This document shows positions 15,020 to 21,651 of a stretch of 22,406 nucleotides of DNA, in pieces. Each line of letters begins with the position of its first letter. Within the stretch, counting starts at the first letter, position 1. This DNA is from JANLQX01 sp043775075 (lineage in GTDB: Bacteria; Actinomycetota; Acidimicrobiia; Acidimicrobiales; JANYDT01), in NCBI GenBank assembly GCA_043775075.1, contig JAYVSS010000229.1, positions 1 to 22,406 on the forward strand. Direction: 5' to 3'. The notes below the pieces were generated by a model. The model saw only the letters and a list, made by a program, of their open reading frames with translations. It ran no database searches and was not told the DNA's origin. The position numbers and the translations under genes were made by a program.

Positions 15020-16182
15020 CACCGCGCCACGGTGGCCCAGGTTCCGGTTTGCGCGCTCCGGGCGACGGCCTCGCACACCAGCACCGCATCATGACCGTCG
15101 GCAAACGTCGGATACGCCGGCTGCGCTTCCGGGGCACCGGCGGCGATATCGGCGTAGACGGCGGCGAACAGGGCGCGGAAGGTGTCGGGGTACCCCTCAA
15201 CATGACCGCCGGGGTAGGCCGACGTTGCCGCCGCTGCCGGGGACATCAAACCCGGATCGCGTTTCAGCACTTCGTTGGCGCGGCCCCGGTGGCCAATCCA
15301 CAAATCCTCCGGGGATTCTTGCCCCCACGACAGCGAGGACTCGGCGCCATCGATCTCCCATCCCATGGCGTTCTTCCGGCCCGCCGACACCTGCGAAATC
15401 GTGCATGTTCCGCCGGCGCCATTGGAAAACCGCAACAGCATGCCGGCGGCATCGTCGCTCTCCACCTGCTCCTCGACCCGCTCCACATCGCCAACGGCAT
15501 GGGCACTGAACGATTCCACTTCACCGATCGGATGGATTCGTTTCGTCAAGAAGGTGTGCAGGTCGGCGAACACTTCGGTGATGCGAGTGCCGGTCACGAA
15601 CTGCACGTTGTCGAACCAGTGCGAACCGATATCGGCCACCGCTCGGAGGCTTCCGGCTTTGGCGGCCACAAGCCGCCAGTTCCAGTCGGTTTCGTACAGC
15701 AGCCAATCCTGTAGGTACCCCCCGCTGACAAGTCGAACGGCACCAATGCCCCCTCGACCCACAATGTCGCGGGCCTCGTGCACCAGTGGATAAAAGCGCT
15801 GATTGAAGCACACGGCGTGGACGAGGCCACTCGACCTGGCTTCAGCCCACAGCTCGGCCGTCTCGTTCGAGTCGAGGGCCAACGGCTTCTCGCAAATCAC
15901 GTGCTTCCCGGCGCGAAGCACGCACCGGGCCTGTTCGCAGTGGGCGTCGTTTGGGGAGGTTATGTGCACCGCGTCGATCGACGCCTCGGCGAGAAGGGCA
16001 TCGAGATCGTCGAACACTCGCGGCAGGTTTGCCCGCTCCGCTTTGGCTCGCGCTCGCTCAGGCGTGGAGCCGACGACTCCAACAACGTTGACCCCGAGCC
16101 GACGCAACGCTTCCGTGTGCGCGACACCCATAAAACCGGTTCCGACGATGCCGACATTGATCGAAGCGAATGAGCGGGTCAT
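15019..16182 (-). CDS. Gfo/Idh/MocA family oxidoreductase
   Basis: This 387-residue NAD(P)-dependent sugar or cyclitol dehydrogenase has the Rossmann motif GTGFMG (14-19), the family hallmark EKP at Glu98-Lys99-Pro100, and the C-terminal domain motif ADIGSHWFD with Asp184 and His188 as likely catalytic residues. Enzymes of this type oxidise a ring hydroxyl, often at C3 of a hexose or in inositol, or split glycosides by oxidation. The ATG at 16182 has AAGGAAG about four bases upstream. It follows the GNAT gene by eight bases and is followed by the 12-bp repeat array and the TIM-barrel gene. The pair suggests oxidation and then isomerisation or elimination of a sugar part. Confidence 0.92.
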   Translation of the reverse strand: MTRSFASINVGIVGTGFMGVAHTEALRRLGVNVVGVVGSTPERARAKAERANLPRVFDDLDALLAEASIDAVHITSPNDAHCEQARCVLRAGKHVICEKPLALDSNETAELWAEARSSGLVHAVCFNQRFYPLVHEARDIVGRGGIGAVRLVSGGYLQDWLLYETDWNWRLVAAKAGSLRAVADIGSHWFDNVQFVTGTRITEVFADLHTFLTKRIHPIGEVESFSAHAVGDVERVEEQVESDDAAGMLLRFSNGAGGTCTISQVSAGRKNAMGWEIDGAESSLSWGQESPEDLWIGHRGRANEVLKRDPGLMSPAAAATSAYPGGHVEGYPDTFRALFAAVYADIAAGAPEAQPAYPTFADGHDAVLVCEAVARSAQTGTWATVAR

Positions 16183-16190
16183 ATCTTCCT

Positions 16191-16685
16191 TTAACGATCC
16201 AGTGGCTTTTCAAACCAGTGTTGGGCGAACGGGTTGTCGTTGTACCGATCAACCTCAACGTATCCGGCCGACAGGTAGAGCGCTCGTGCTTCGGTCAACA
16301 CCGTGCGGGTATCAAGTTGCGCCATTCGGCATCCCAGCCCCGCACCCTCGGCCTCCAACCGACCGAGCAGGGCCCGGGCAATGCCAGAACCACGCGCGTT
16401 TGATACAACGTACATACGTTTGATTTCACAGGCTCGGTCGCCGGTGGCCCGAACACCGCCACAGCCGATCAGGACCCCGTCGCGAAACACCCCGAGGAAC
16501 ACGCCGTTGGGTGGCACCATCTGATCGGCGGTGGCGTCGGCGGCGGTGCCCGTCATCATGGACATATCAAGTGATCGGCCGGCTTCGTTCTCGCGCTCGG
16601 ACACCTCGTTTCGATACGTCGTAAGCAGTTCGATCACGGCGGGGTTGTCGAAAGCTGTCACCGCGAAGGAGTAAGTGTTCGTCAT
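16191..16685 (-). CDS. GNAT family N-acetyltransferase
   Basis: This 164-residue acetyltransferase has the acetyl-CoA binding motif A at 90-111 (RMYVVSNARGSGIARALLGRLE, with R/Q-x-x-G-x-G/A as ARGSGIA) and the C-terminal ARALYLSAGYVEVDRYND typical of the fold. The acceptor (amine, amino acid or antibiotic) cannot be told. The start is the ATG at 16685 (MTNTYSFAVTAF), because the residues upstream are Arg-rich non-homologous translation. It sits in the middle of the minus-strand run, 74 bases after the Rieske gene and eight bases before the Gfo/Idh gene. It is probably co-transcribed but may not belong to the pathway. Confidence 0.88.
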   Translation of the reverse strand: MTNTYSFAVTAFDNPAVIELLTTYRNEVSERENEAGRSLDMSMMTGTAADATADQMVPPNGVFLGVFRDGVLIGCGGVRATGDRACEIKRMYVVSNARGSGIARALLGRLEAEGAGLGCRMAQLDTRTVLTEARALYLSAGYVEVDRYNDNPFAQHWFEKPLDR

Positions 16686-16688
16686 CGG

Positions 16689-16737
16689 ACTACGTTGCGG
16701 GCGCGGCAGTTCAGGTGTCACACGCATGCAGCGTAGT
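16689..16737. terminator. Imperfect inverted repeat between the Rieske and GNAT genes
   Basis: ACTACGTTGC (16689-16698) and GCAGCGTAGT (16728-16737) pair at nine of ten positions around a 29-base loop. It fills the 74-base gap after the third Rieske gene. It could attenuate read-through into the GNAT and Gfo/Idh genes or be an RNA processing site. No T-tract is seen. Confidence 0.3.
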
Positions 16738-16759
16738 AATACCGCTCTCGGGAGGGTCC

Positions 16760-17974
16760 TCAGCCGGGCGCGTTGGTCTTGAACACTCCGGCGAGGTCGG
16801 CATCGTCGGCGGCCAAGAGGGCCTCGACCCAACGATGGAAGCGTTGCCCCCCGCCTTCGTTGCGGCCGAAGAGCACGTGGTCTTTCGCTCCGGTCTTGAG
16901 GGCGCGTTGCAACCGAAGGCCGGTGTAGTAATCCTCGTCCTGCACGACGTGATGGAGAAACGCCATCGTCTCGGCCACCTTCTCCGCCTGCCCCGGGGCG
17001 TCGGGCTGGGTGTGGAGAAACGTTTGCACGGTGACTGAGGAACCCGGGTCATCGCCCGGGAACAACTGCGACACCATGAACACCCGACCGTCCGAATCAA
17101 AGGAGGCGATGGAGATATGGGGGAAGATCGTCCACACGCCAAGGGTCAGGCGCTCGGTCGGCCACTGATCGATCGGGATGTCGCCGAGATCAGGCCGGCT
17201 GTCCTTGGCGCCAGCGGTGTTTCGCGCCGGCGAGCTGACTCGTTGATGCGGACCCCATGCGTCGTACACCGCCTTGTTGGAGATCGTCGTTCCGAACGTA
17301 TCGCGATGCAAAATCGGGAGGTGGTAGAGATCGAGGTAGCCGTCGTAGGCCACCTTCCAATTCGGCCCGGCTATCGCTTGCTGACCGACCACGCGGCAGC
17401 TGGCGAGATCGAGTTCGGCCAACAATTCGTCGTAGCCACAAAGGAAGGTATCAAGATCAATCGGCGCGGTTGATTGCGGATCGATGGTCACGAAAATCAA
17501 CCCGGCCCGCTCCCCTGCCGCCAGGGGCGTGAGACCGTGACACGACACGTCGAGATCACCAAACATCTCGCGGTCAAGGATGCCAACGAGTTCCCCCTTT
17601 TGGTCATAGGACCAGGCGTGATACGGGCAGGTGAAGCGGCGGGCCGAACCCCGCCCTTCGGTCACCAGCACGGCACCGCGATGACTACACGAATTCACGA
17701 ATGCCCGCACCGCCCCATCGGCGCCACGCGATATCAGGACGGGGACACCGGCCACATCCATCGCCTTGTAGTCACCGGGGTCGGGCAGCTCAGAGGTAAA
17801 GGCCAGCGTGAGCGGCACCCGCTTGAACACCTGCGACATCTCTGCCGTCCAGCGATTGGGGTCGAAGTAATTGCTCGCTGGGACCGACACGATGTTGTCA
17901 ACGAGTTGGTTCTCCCCGGTTTGGGCCAACGCCAGATTGCGCTCCGCCATGGCGACCAACTGAGCGCGGCTCAT
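16760..17974 (-). CDS. Rieske non-heme iron oxygenase, alpha subunit (third of three)
   Basis: This 404-residue oxygenase has Rieske ligands Cys96, His98, Cys116 and His119 (CSHRGAVL...CPYHAW) and mononuclear iron histidines His218 and His223 (DLYHLPILH). The residue before the first His is in DGYLDLYH rather than the ExxYH form seen in the other two, so the channel between the metal centres may differ. The domain order is the standard Rieske then catalytic START-like domain. It is unlike the 3522 and 5904 enzymes outside the metal motifs. The ATG at 17974 overlaps the stop of the FMN-binding gene (ATGA), giving translational coupling. No reductase or ferredoxin is adjacent; the coupled FMN-binding protein lacks the domains expected of one. 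Confidence 0.93.
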   Translation of the reverse strand: MSRAQLVAMAERNLALAQTGENQLVDNIVSVPASNYFDPNRWTAEMSQVFKRVPLTLAFTSELPDPGDYKAMDVAGVPVLISRGADGAVRAFVNSCSHRGAVLVTEGRGSARRFTCPYHAWSYDQKGELVGILDREMFGDLDVSCHGLTPLAAGERAGLIFVTIDPQSTAPIDLDTFLCGYDELLAELDLASCRVVGQQAIAGPNWKVAYDGYLDLYHLPILHRDTFGTTISNKAVYDAWGPHQRVSSPARNTAGAKDSRPDLGDIPIDQWPTERLTLGVWTIFPHISIASFDSDGRVFMVSQLFPGDDPGSSVTVQTFLHTQPDAPGQAEKVAETMAFLHHVVQDEDYYTGLRLQRALKTGAKDHVLFGRNEGGGQRFHRWVEALLAADDADLAGVFKTNAPG

Positions 17975-18519
17975 GATCCCGCGACCAAATCTTTCGCTGC
18001 TTCCGCCTTAATCCATGCGGCCGTGGCCTTACCCATTTTCGTTCCGTCGTAGCCGATTCGTTGGGTGGGATCAACCTCGAGGATGACCCGTCTTGGAGAA
18101 TCGAGGAACTTCACGAAGTACTTCTGCGCTTCTTCGCTGTCCGGTCGAAGGGCGGCGGCAAGTTCGGGATAGAACCACTCTTTCAATGCCGTGTTTTCCA
18201 GTTCGCTCGCATCATGGACCGTGCACATACCTTTCCAGGTAACGGTCTTATTCTTCGGGAGGGGCGAGCCCGTGGAGGTGACCACGATCGAAACCCGTCC
18301 GTCGCGTCGAACGGCGGGAATACGCGCTCGCTGTCCCGACGCCGTGAGCCAGAACTTTCCTTTGCGGTACACGTAGGACATGATCACGCCCACCGGCCAC
18401 CCTTCTTTGTTGGCCCAGATGAAGGTGCATTCGTTGTGCGCGACTAGTAACGCCTGCTCGTCGGAGTCGTCGAGTCCGTAAACGGTCACGTCTTCATAAT
18501 TTTCGGGATGCTCGGCCAT
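17971..18519 (-). CDS. Pyridoxamine 5'-phosphate oxidase-like flavin/F420-binding protein
   Basis: This 182-residue split-barrel protein resembles PNPOx-like FMN or F420 binding proteins: strands ALLVAHNECTFIWANKEGWPVGVIMSYVYRKGKFWLTASGQRARIPAVRRDGRVSIVVTS, a middle KTVTWKGMCTVHD, and a late SPRRVILEVDPTQRIGYDGTKMG. In actinobacteria many relatives are F420-dependent reductases, but the cofactor cannot be settled here. The ATG at 18519 is chosen because GAGGAG lies just upstream; an ATG 12 codons earlier overlaps the SDR stop. The gene is 32 bases after the SDR and overlaps the third Rieske oxygenase by four bases. It may reduce an intermediate of that oxygenase. Confidence 0.85.
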   Translation of the reverse strand: MAEHPENYEDVTVYGLDDSDEQALLVAHNECTFIWANKEGWPVGVIMSYVYRKGKFWLTASGQRARIPAVRRDGRVSIVVTSTGSPLPKNKTVTWKGMCTVHDASELENTALKEWFYPELAAALRPDSEEAQKYFVKFLDSPRRVILEVDPTQRIGYDGTKMGKATAAWIKAEAAKDLVAGS

Positions 18520-18551
18520 GATGCTCCTCGCGTTGCGGGTTGAGAGGTCTT

Positions 18552-19325
18552 TCAATACGTTCGTTCGGAAGGCAGGAACTGTCCGGTGTTGGCGGTAATG
18601 CCACCGTCCACCGGGATCGCCGCGCCAGTGACGAAACTGGCGTCGTTGGACACCAGGAAACTCAACACCGCAGCGATCTCATCGGCTCGACCCCAACGCT
18701 GCAGGGCGGTTCGCCGGCGCAGTCCCTCGTAGATCTCAGGGACTCCCTTGATCCGGTCGGTCATACCGGTTTCTGTGGGACCTGGGCAGACGGCGTTGAC
18801 CCGGATTCCGCGCGGACCGAGGTCCAGCGCAGCGGCACGCACCAAATTGACGACGGCGCCCTTCGACGTGTTGTACGGCCACATGTTCGGATCGCCCGCG
18901 AGCCCTGAGGTCGACGCCGTCACGGCAAACGATCCACCGGCGCTCATCGCCGGAACCCCGGCCCGTAGTCCGAGCACCACTGACTTTACGTTGATGGCCA
19001 GCACCCGATCCACTTCTTCCATGGGCATCGTGAGCAGGTCACCGGACATGGCGATTCCGGCGTTGAGCACGGAGGCGTCAAGGCGACCAAACGTTGTGAG
19101 CGCGAGCGCAACGGCCGCGGCATTCGAAGCTTCGGTAGCAACATCACCGACGAGACGGGCAAAGCGCGAGGCGACCGGGTGGGTGGCGGTCCAGGCCAGC
19201 GCGGCATCGTTGAGATCGACGGCAACGACCGATCCGCCTTCGGCCACGACGCGCTCCGCCGTGGCCCGACCGATACCCGAACCAGCCCCGGTAACAACCA
19301 CTACGCGTCCGTCGTGCAGTCCCAT
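18552..19325 (-). CDS. SDR family oxidoreductase (first gene of the minus-strand run)
   Basis: This 257-residue classical SDR has TGAGSGIG (12-19), Asp37 after beta-2 (VVAVDLND), which favours NAD, LNAG (87-90, in place of NNAG), and catalytic Ser138, Tyr151 and Lys155 (YNTSK). It ends with GAAIPVDGGI. It is the first gene of the run ending at 14004. The ATG at 19325 lies seven bases after the -10 hexamer TACCCT, so the mRNA is probably leaderless. AGGGAG abuts the ATG directly and is too close to act as a Shine-Dalgarno. Transcription is likely repressed through site D (19347-19366), which covers the -35. Confidence 0.93.
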   Translation of the reverse strand: MGLHDGRVVVVTGAGSGIGRATAERVVAEGGSVVAVDLNDAALAWTATHPVASRFARLVGDVATEASNAAAVALALTTFGRLDASVLNAGIAMSGDLLTMPMEEVDRVLAINVKSVVLGLRAGVPAMSAGGSFAVTASTSGLAGDPNMWPYNTSKGAVVNLVRAAALDLGPRGIRVNAVCPGPTETGMTDRIKGVPEIYEGLRRRTALQRWGRADEIAAVLSFLVSNDASFVTGAAIPVDGGITANTGQFLPSERTY

Positions 19326-19332
19326 CTCCCTA

Positions 19333-19366
19333 AGGGTACTAAGGAACTAATCGGCCGATCAATTTC
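19333..19366 (-). promoter_or_regulatory. Promoter of the SDR/Rieske/Gfo run with operator site D
   Basis: On the minus strand, -35 TTGATC (19357-19362) and -10 TACCCT (19333-19338) are separated by 18 bases, and the ATG at 19325 follows seven bases later. The plus-strand operator CTAATCGGCCGATCAATTTC (19347-19366) covers the -35. Its centre is the perfect palindrome ATCGGCCGAT, extended imperfectly outward. It matches site A at 17 of 20 positions and site B at 16 of 20. Confidence 0.7.
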
Positions 19367-19406
19367 TCGACCCGACACAGCGGGTGAGACCGAAGGACCG
19401 ACATGA

Positions 19407-19940
19407 TTACGGCCGACGGATGGGATCGGCACCTGTCCAGCCGAGCGAGGCCTCCCGGACCCGGCGGTAGAACGCCCGCAGACCGGGCACACCCTCGTAC
19501 AGCTCGATCATGTGGCCGAGCTCGGACGTGGCGTCGTGAAAGGCGAACGCCAGGCCCGACGCCGTACTCGCCCACAACGCCTCGGGCCAACCACGATCCA
19601 CGAGGGCCGCTTGCGCGGTCGGAAGATCGTCCACGAAATGAGCCACATGGTGCAGTCCTATGCCCCCCGGGCCAACCACGTCAGCCACCGGCGACGGGCC
19701 CACGGTGTGATCGACGACGAGCTCCACCATCACATCGCCCCACTGACCGTAGGCCGACGAGTGATCGAACGACGCGGGCGCGCCCCGATAGCGAACGTCG
19801 CTCACCGCAATGTGTTCGGATACGAAGAACGGGCCCGCCCCGTGCGACGACACCCACGAATGAACCGCCGTGTCGAGATCTCGCACGGCGTAGGCGATTT
19901 GTACCGGTGGTCCCAACACCAGGCTGTCTCGGGAAGACAT
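19407..19940 (-). CDS. VOC (glyoxalase/dioxygenase) superfamily protein
   Basis: This 177-residue protein contains two beta-alpha-beta-beta-beta modules of the vicinal oxygen chelate fold. Likely metal ligands are His97 or His98 (GLHHVAHF) in the second module and Glu146 (GHMIELYE); the first module begins VQIAYAVRDLDTAVHSW. The fold serves extradiol dioxygenases, glyoxalases, epimerases and resistance proteins, so the reaction is open. Methylmalonyl-CoA epimerase-like or lactoylglutathione lyase-like annotation would be usual. The ATG at 19940 is preferred because the codons before it overlap the upstream SDR and lack homology, although no Shine-Dalgarno is seen. The gap to that SDR is 14 bases. 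Confidence 0.82.
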   Translation of the reverse strand: MSSRDSLVLGPPVQIAYAVRDLDTAVHSWVSSHGAGPFFVSEHIAVSDVRYRGAPASFDHSSAYGQWGDVMVELVVDHTVGPSPVADVVGPGGIGLHHVAHFVDDLPTAQAALVDRGWPEALWASTASGLAFAFHDATSELGHMIELYEGVPGLRAFYRRVREASLGWTGADPIRRP

Positions 19941-19954
19941 GGGTGCCGACGGGT

Positions 19955-20737
19955 TCAGTACGGCATAGTCCCGCCGTCGACCGGGAACAGGCATCCGGTC
20001 ATGTTGCGAGCAGCGTCGGAGGCCAGCAATACCGCTACCGCGGCTACTTCTTCAACTCGGTTTGGACGCTTAATTGCCGACTCGGCGGTAAACATTCCGA
20101 TGAGTTCGTCGTATCCGGCCAGGCCCATGGCGATAGCGCTATCGGGCCCGGTGGTGCGAACAATGTCGGTCTCGATGATGCCGGGCAAAATGGCGTTGAC
20201 CGTGATACCAAGCGTGCCTACTTCCTGGGCCGCGGCCTTGACGAGTCCGTTGACTGCGTGCTTCGTGGCCACGTATCCAGGAAGCCCCGGCTTTCCGAGC
20301 TTGCCTTCAACCGACGACGTCACGATGATGCGCCCGGACTGCCGGGGAATCATGTGTTGCAGCGATCGTCGCATTCCCCAGAACACGTGGTTCAGGTTCC
20401 AGTCGATCTCCAGTGCCCATTCTTCGTCGGTCATCTGCGCCACCGGTGCGGTCATCGCCACCCCACCCGAGTTCAAGCAAGCAATGTCGAGCTGACCGAA
20501 GTGAGCGATCGTGAAGTCGATCAGACCTTCCACCGTCGCCTGCTCCGATGCATCCCCGCCGAAGAACACGACGTTGCTTCCGCCCCCCATTTCGGCCACC
20601 GCCTGTTGGCCCTTGGCCTCATTGCGTCCGTTGACGACGACCCGTGCTCCCTCGGCCAGGAAGGCCTCGGCGATGGCCCGTCCGATGCTGCGGGTGCCTC
20701 CAGTAATGCATGCCACTTTTCCATCGAGTTTTCCCAT
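19955..20737 (-). CDS. SDR family oxidoreductase (tandem paralogue 1)
   Basis: This 260-residue SDR is closely related along its whole length to the next gene upstream (20791-21570). Both begin with MG-LDG-VACITGGTR and share EGK-GKP, the H-A-NGLVK helix and EVGTLGIT-NA. Catalytic Ser142, Tyr155 and Lys159 (YVATK) and the helix Asn114 are present. The cofactor loop is GGTRSIG, with Ser in place of the middle Gly, and NSGG stands where most SDRs have NNAG. Arg38 after beta-2 (NGRNE) suggests NADP. AGGAA lies six bases before the ATG at 20737. It is followed by the VOC gene. Confidence 0.93.
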   Translation of the reverse strand: MGKLDGKVACITGGTRSIGRAIAEAFLAEGARVVVNGRNEAKGQQAVAEMGGGSNVVFFGGDASEQATVEGLIDFTIAHFGQLDIACLNSGGVAMTAPVAQMTDEEWALEIDWNLNHVFWGMRRSLQHMIPRQSGRIIVTSSVEGKLGKPGLPGYVATKHAVNGLVKAAAQEVGTLGITVNAILPGIIETDIVRTTGPDSAIAMGLAGYDELIGMFTAESAIKRPNRVEEVAAVAVLLASDAARNMTGCLFPVDGGTMPY

Positions 20738-20790
20738 TGCGGTTCCTTTGCCTCAGAGATTTTCGTATGCGCGCTGATTGATGACGAGGA

Positions 20791-21570
20791 TCAGTACGGC
20801 GAGGTGCCGCCGTCGATGGAGATCAACGAGCCGGTGATTCCCGCACCGGCGGTCGAGGCAAGAAGGACCGCCACGTGGGCCACGTCTTCCACTTCGTTCA
20901 GGCGTTTGATCGCCGCCTCCGATGCGAACCAATCGAGCAGTCCTTGATAGGTCATGCCCATCGCCTCCGCCGCACCCGGCCCCTCGGTCTTCATCACATC
21001 AGTCTCGATCGCCCCGGGGCACAACGCGTTGATCGTGATACCAAGCGTGCCTACTTCTTTCGACGCGGTCTTTACCAGACCATTGATGGCATGTTTAGCC
21101 GCCACGTAGTGCGAAATCGCCGGCTTGCCGACCTTGCCTTCAAGCGACGAGATCGCCATGATCCGACCGGACCCCTGCGGCGTCATCACGTTGATCGCTT
21201 TGCGCATCGTCCAAAACGTGTGCCAGAAACACCACGTCATCGCGTCGGCCATTGCTTCGTCTGTCATCGACGCCACCGGTGCGGCGTCGGTGGAACCGCC
21301 GGCGTTGGCCACGAGGATATCAAGGCGCCCGTAGTGAGCGACGGTGGCGTCAATTAAGTCGTCACATGCCTGACGTGTCTTCACGTCTGCAGCAATGAAG
21401 TGCACCGAGTCTCCGGCATTCATTTCCGCCAAGGCCCGGGCGCCTTTTTCGGCGCTCCTTCCGTTGATCACGACCTTCGCCCCTTCCCGCACGAACGCCT
21501 CGGCGATCGCTCGGCCGATACCCCGCGTGCCGCCGGTAATGCAGGCAACCTGTCCATCGAGAAGACCCAT
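20791..21570 (-). CDS. SDR family oxidoreductase (tandem paralogue 2, lacking the helix Asn)
   Basis: This 259-residue SDR has TGGTRGIG (12-19), Ser142, Tyr155 and Lys159 (YVAAK) and Arg38 (NGRSA, suggesting NADP). The NNAG position is ANAG (88-91). The conserved Asn of the SDR catalytic tetrad, Asn114 in the paralogue at 19955 (DWNLNHVFW), is Cys114 here (TWCFWHTFW) in a tryptophan-rich helix. The proton relay may be altered, and the enzyme may have a different role or be a partner subunit of its paralogue. The ATG at 21570 has GGAG about seven bases upstream. The gap to the paralogue is 53 bases. Confidence 0.92.
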   Translation of the reverse strand: MGLLDGQVACITGGTRGIGRAIAEAFVREGAKVVINGRSAEKGARALAEMNAGDSVHFIAADVKTRQACDDLIDATVAHYGRLDILVANAGGSTDAAPVASMTDEAMADAMTWCFWHTFWTMRKAINVMTPQGSGRIMAISSLEGKVGKPAISHYVAAKHAINGLVKTASKEVGTLGITINALCPGAIETDVMKTEGPGAAEAMGMTYQGLLDWFASEAAIKRLNEVEDVAHVAVLLASTAGAGITGSLISIDGGTSPY

Positions 21571-21626
21571 CCGGCACTCCGTTCATTGCACGATCGACGA
21601 CGCGCCGATCCGATTTGGGCCCGATA

Positions 21627-21646
21627 CTAACTCAACGGTTAGTTTT
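21627..21646. promoter_or_regulatory. Diverged operator (site E) at the divergent SDR promoter
   Basis: CTAACTCAACGGTTAGTTTT contains the clean palindrome CTAAC-N6-GTTAG and matches site A at 14 of 20 positions in the same register. TAGTTT (21640-21645) within it is a plausible -10 hexamer; the ATG of the plus-strand SDR follows six bases later at 21652, the leaderless geometry seen at three other starts. The minus-strand SDR starts 57 bases away on the other side. It may bind the same regulator more weakly or a related one. Confidence 0.5.
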
Positions 21647-21651
21647 TGGTC

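Noticed and set aside
19403..20947. A 514-codon open frame on the plus strand.
   Set aside because: It is antisense to the VOC gene and an SDR with clear catalytic motifs. Its translation is Arg/Pro-rich at the start and has no recognisable domain, so it is a GC-rich shadow frame.
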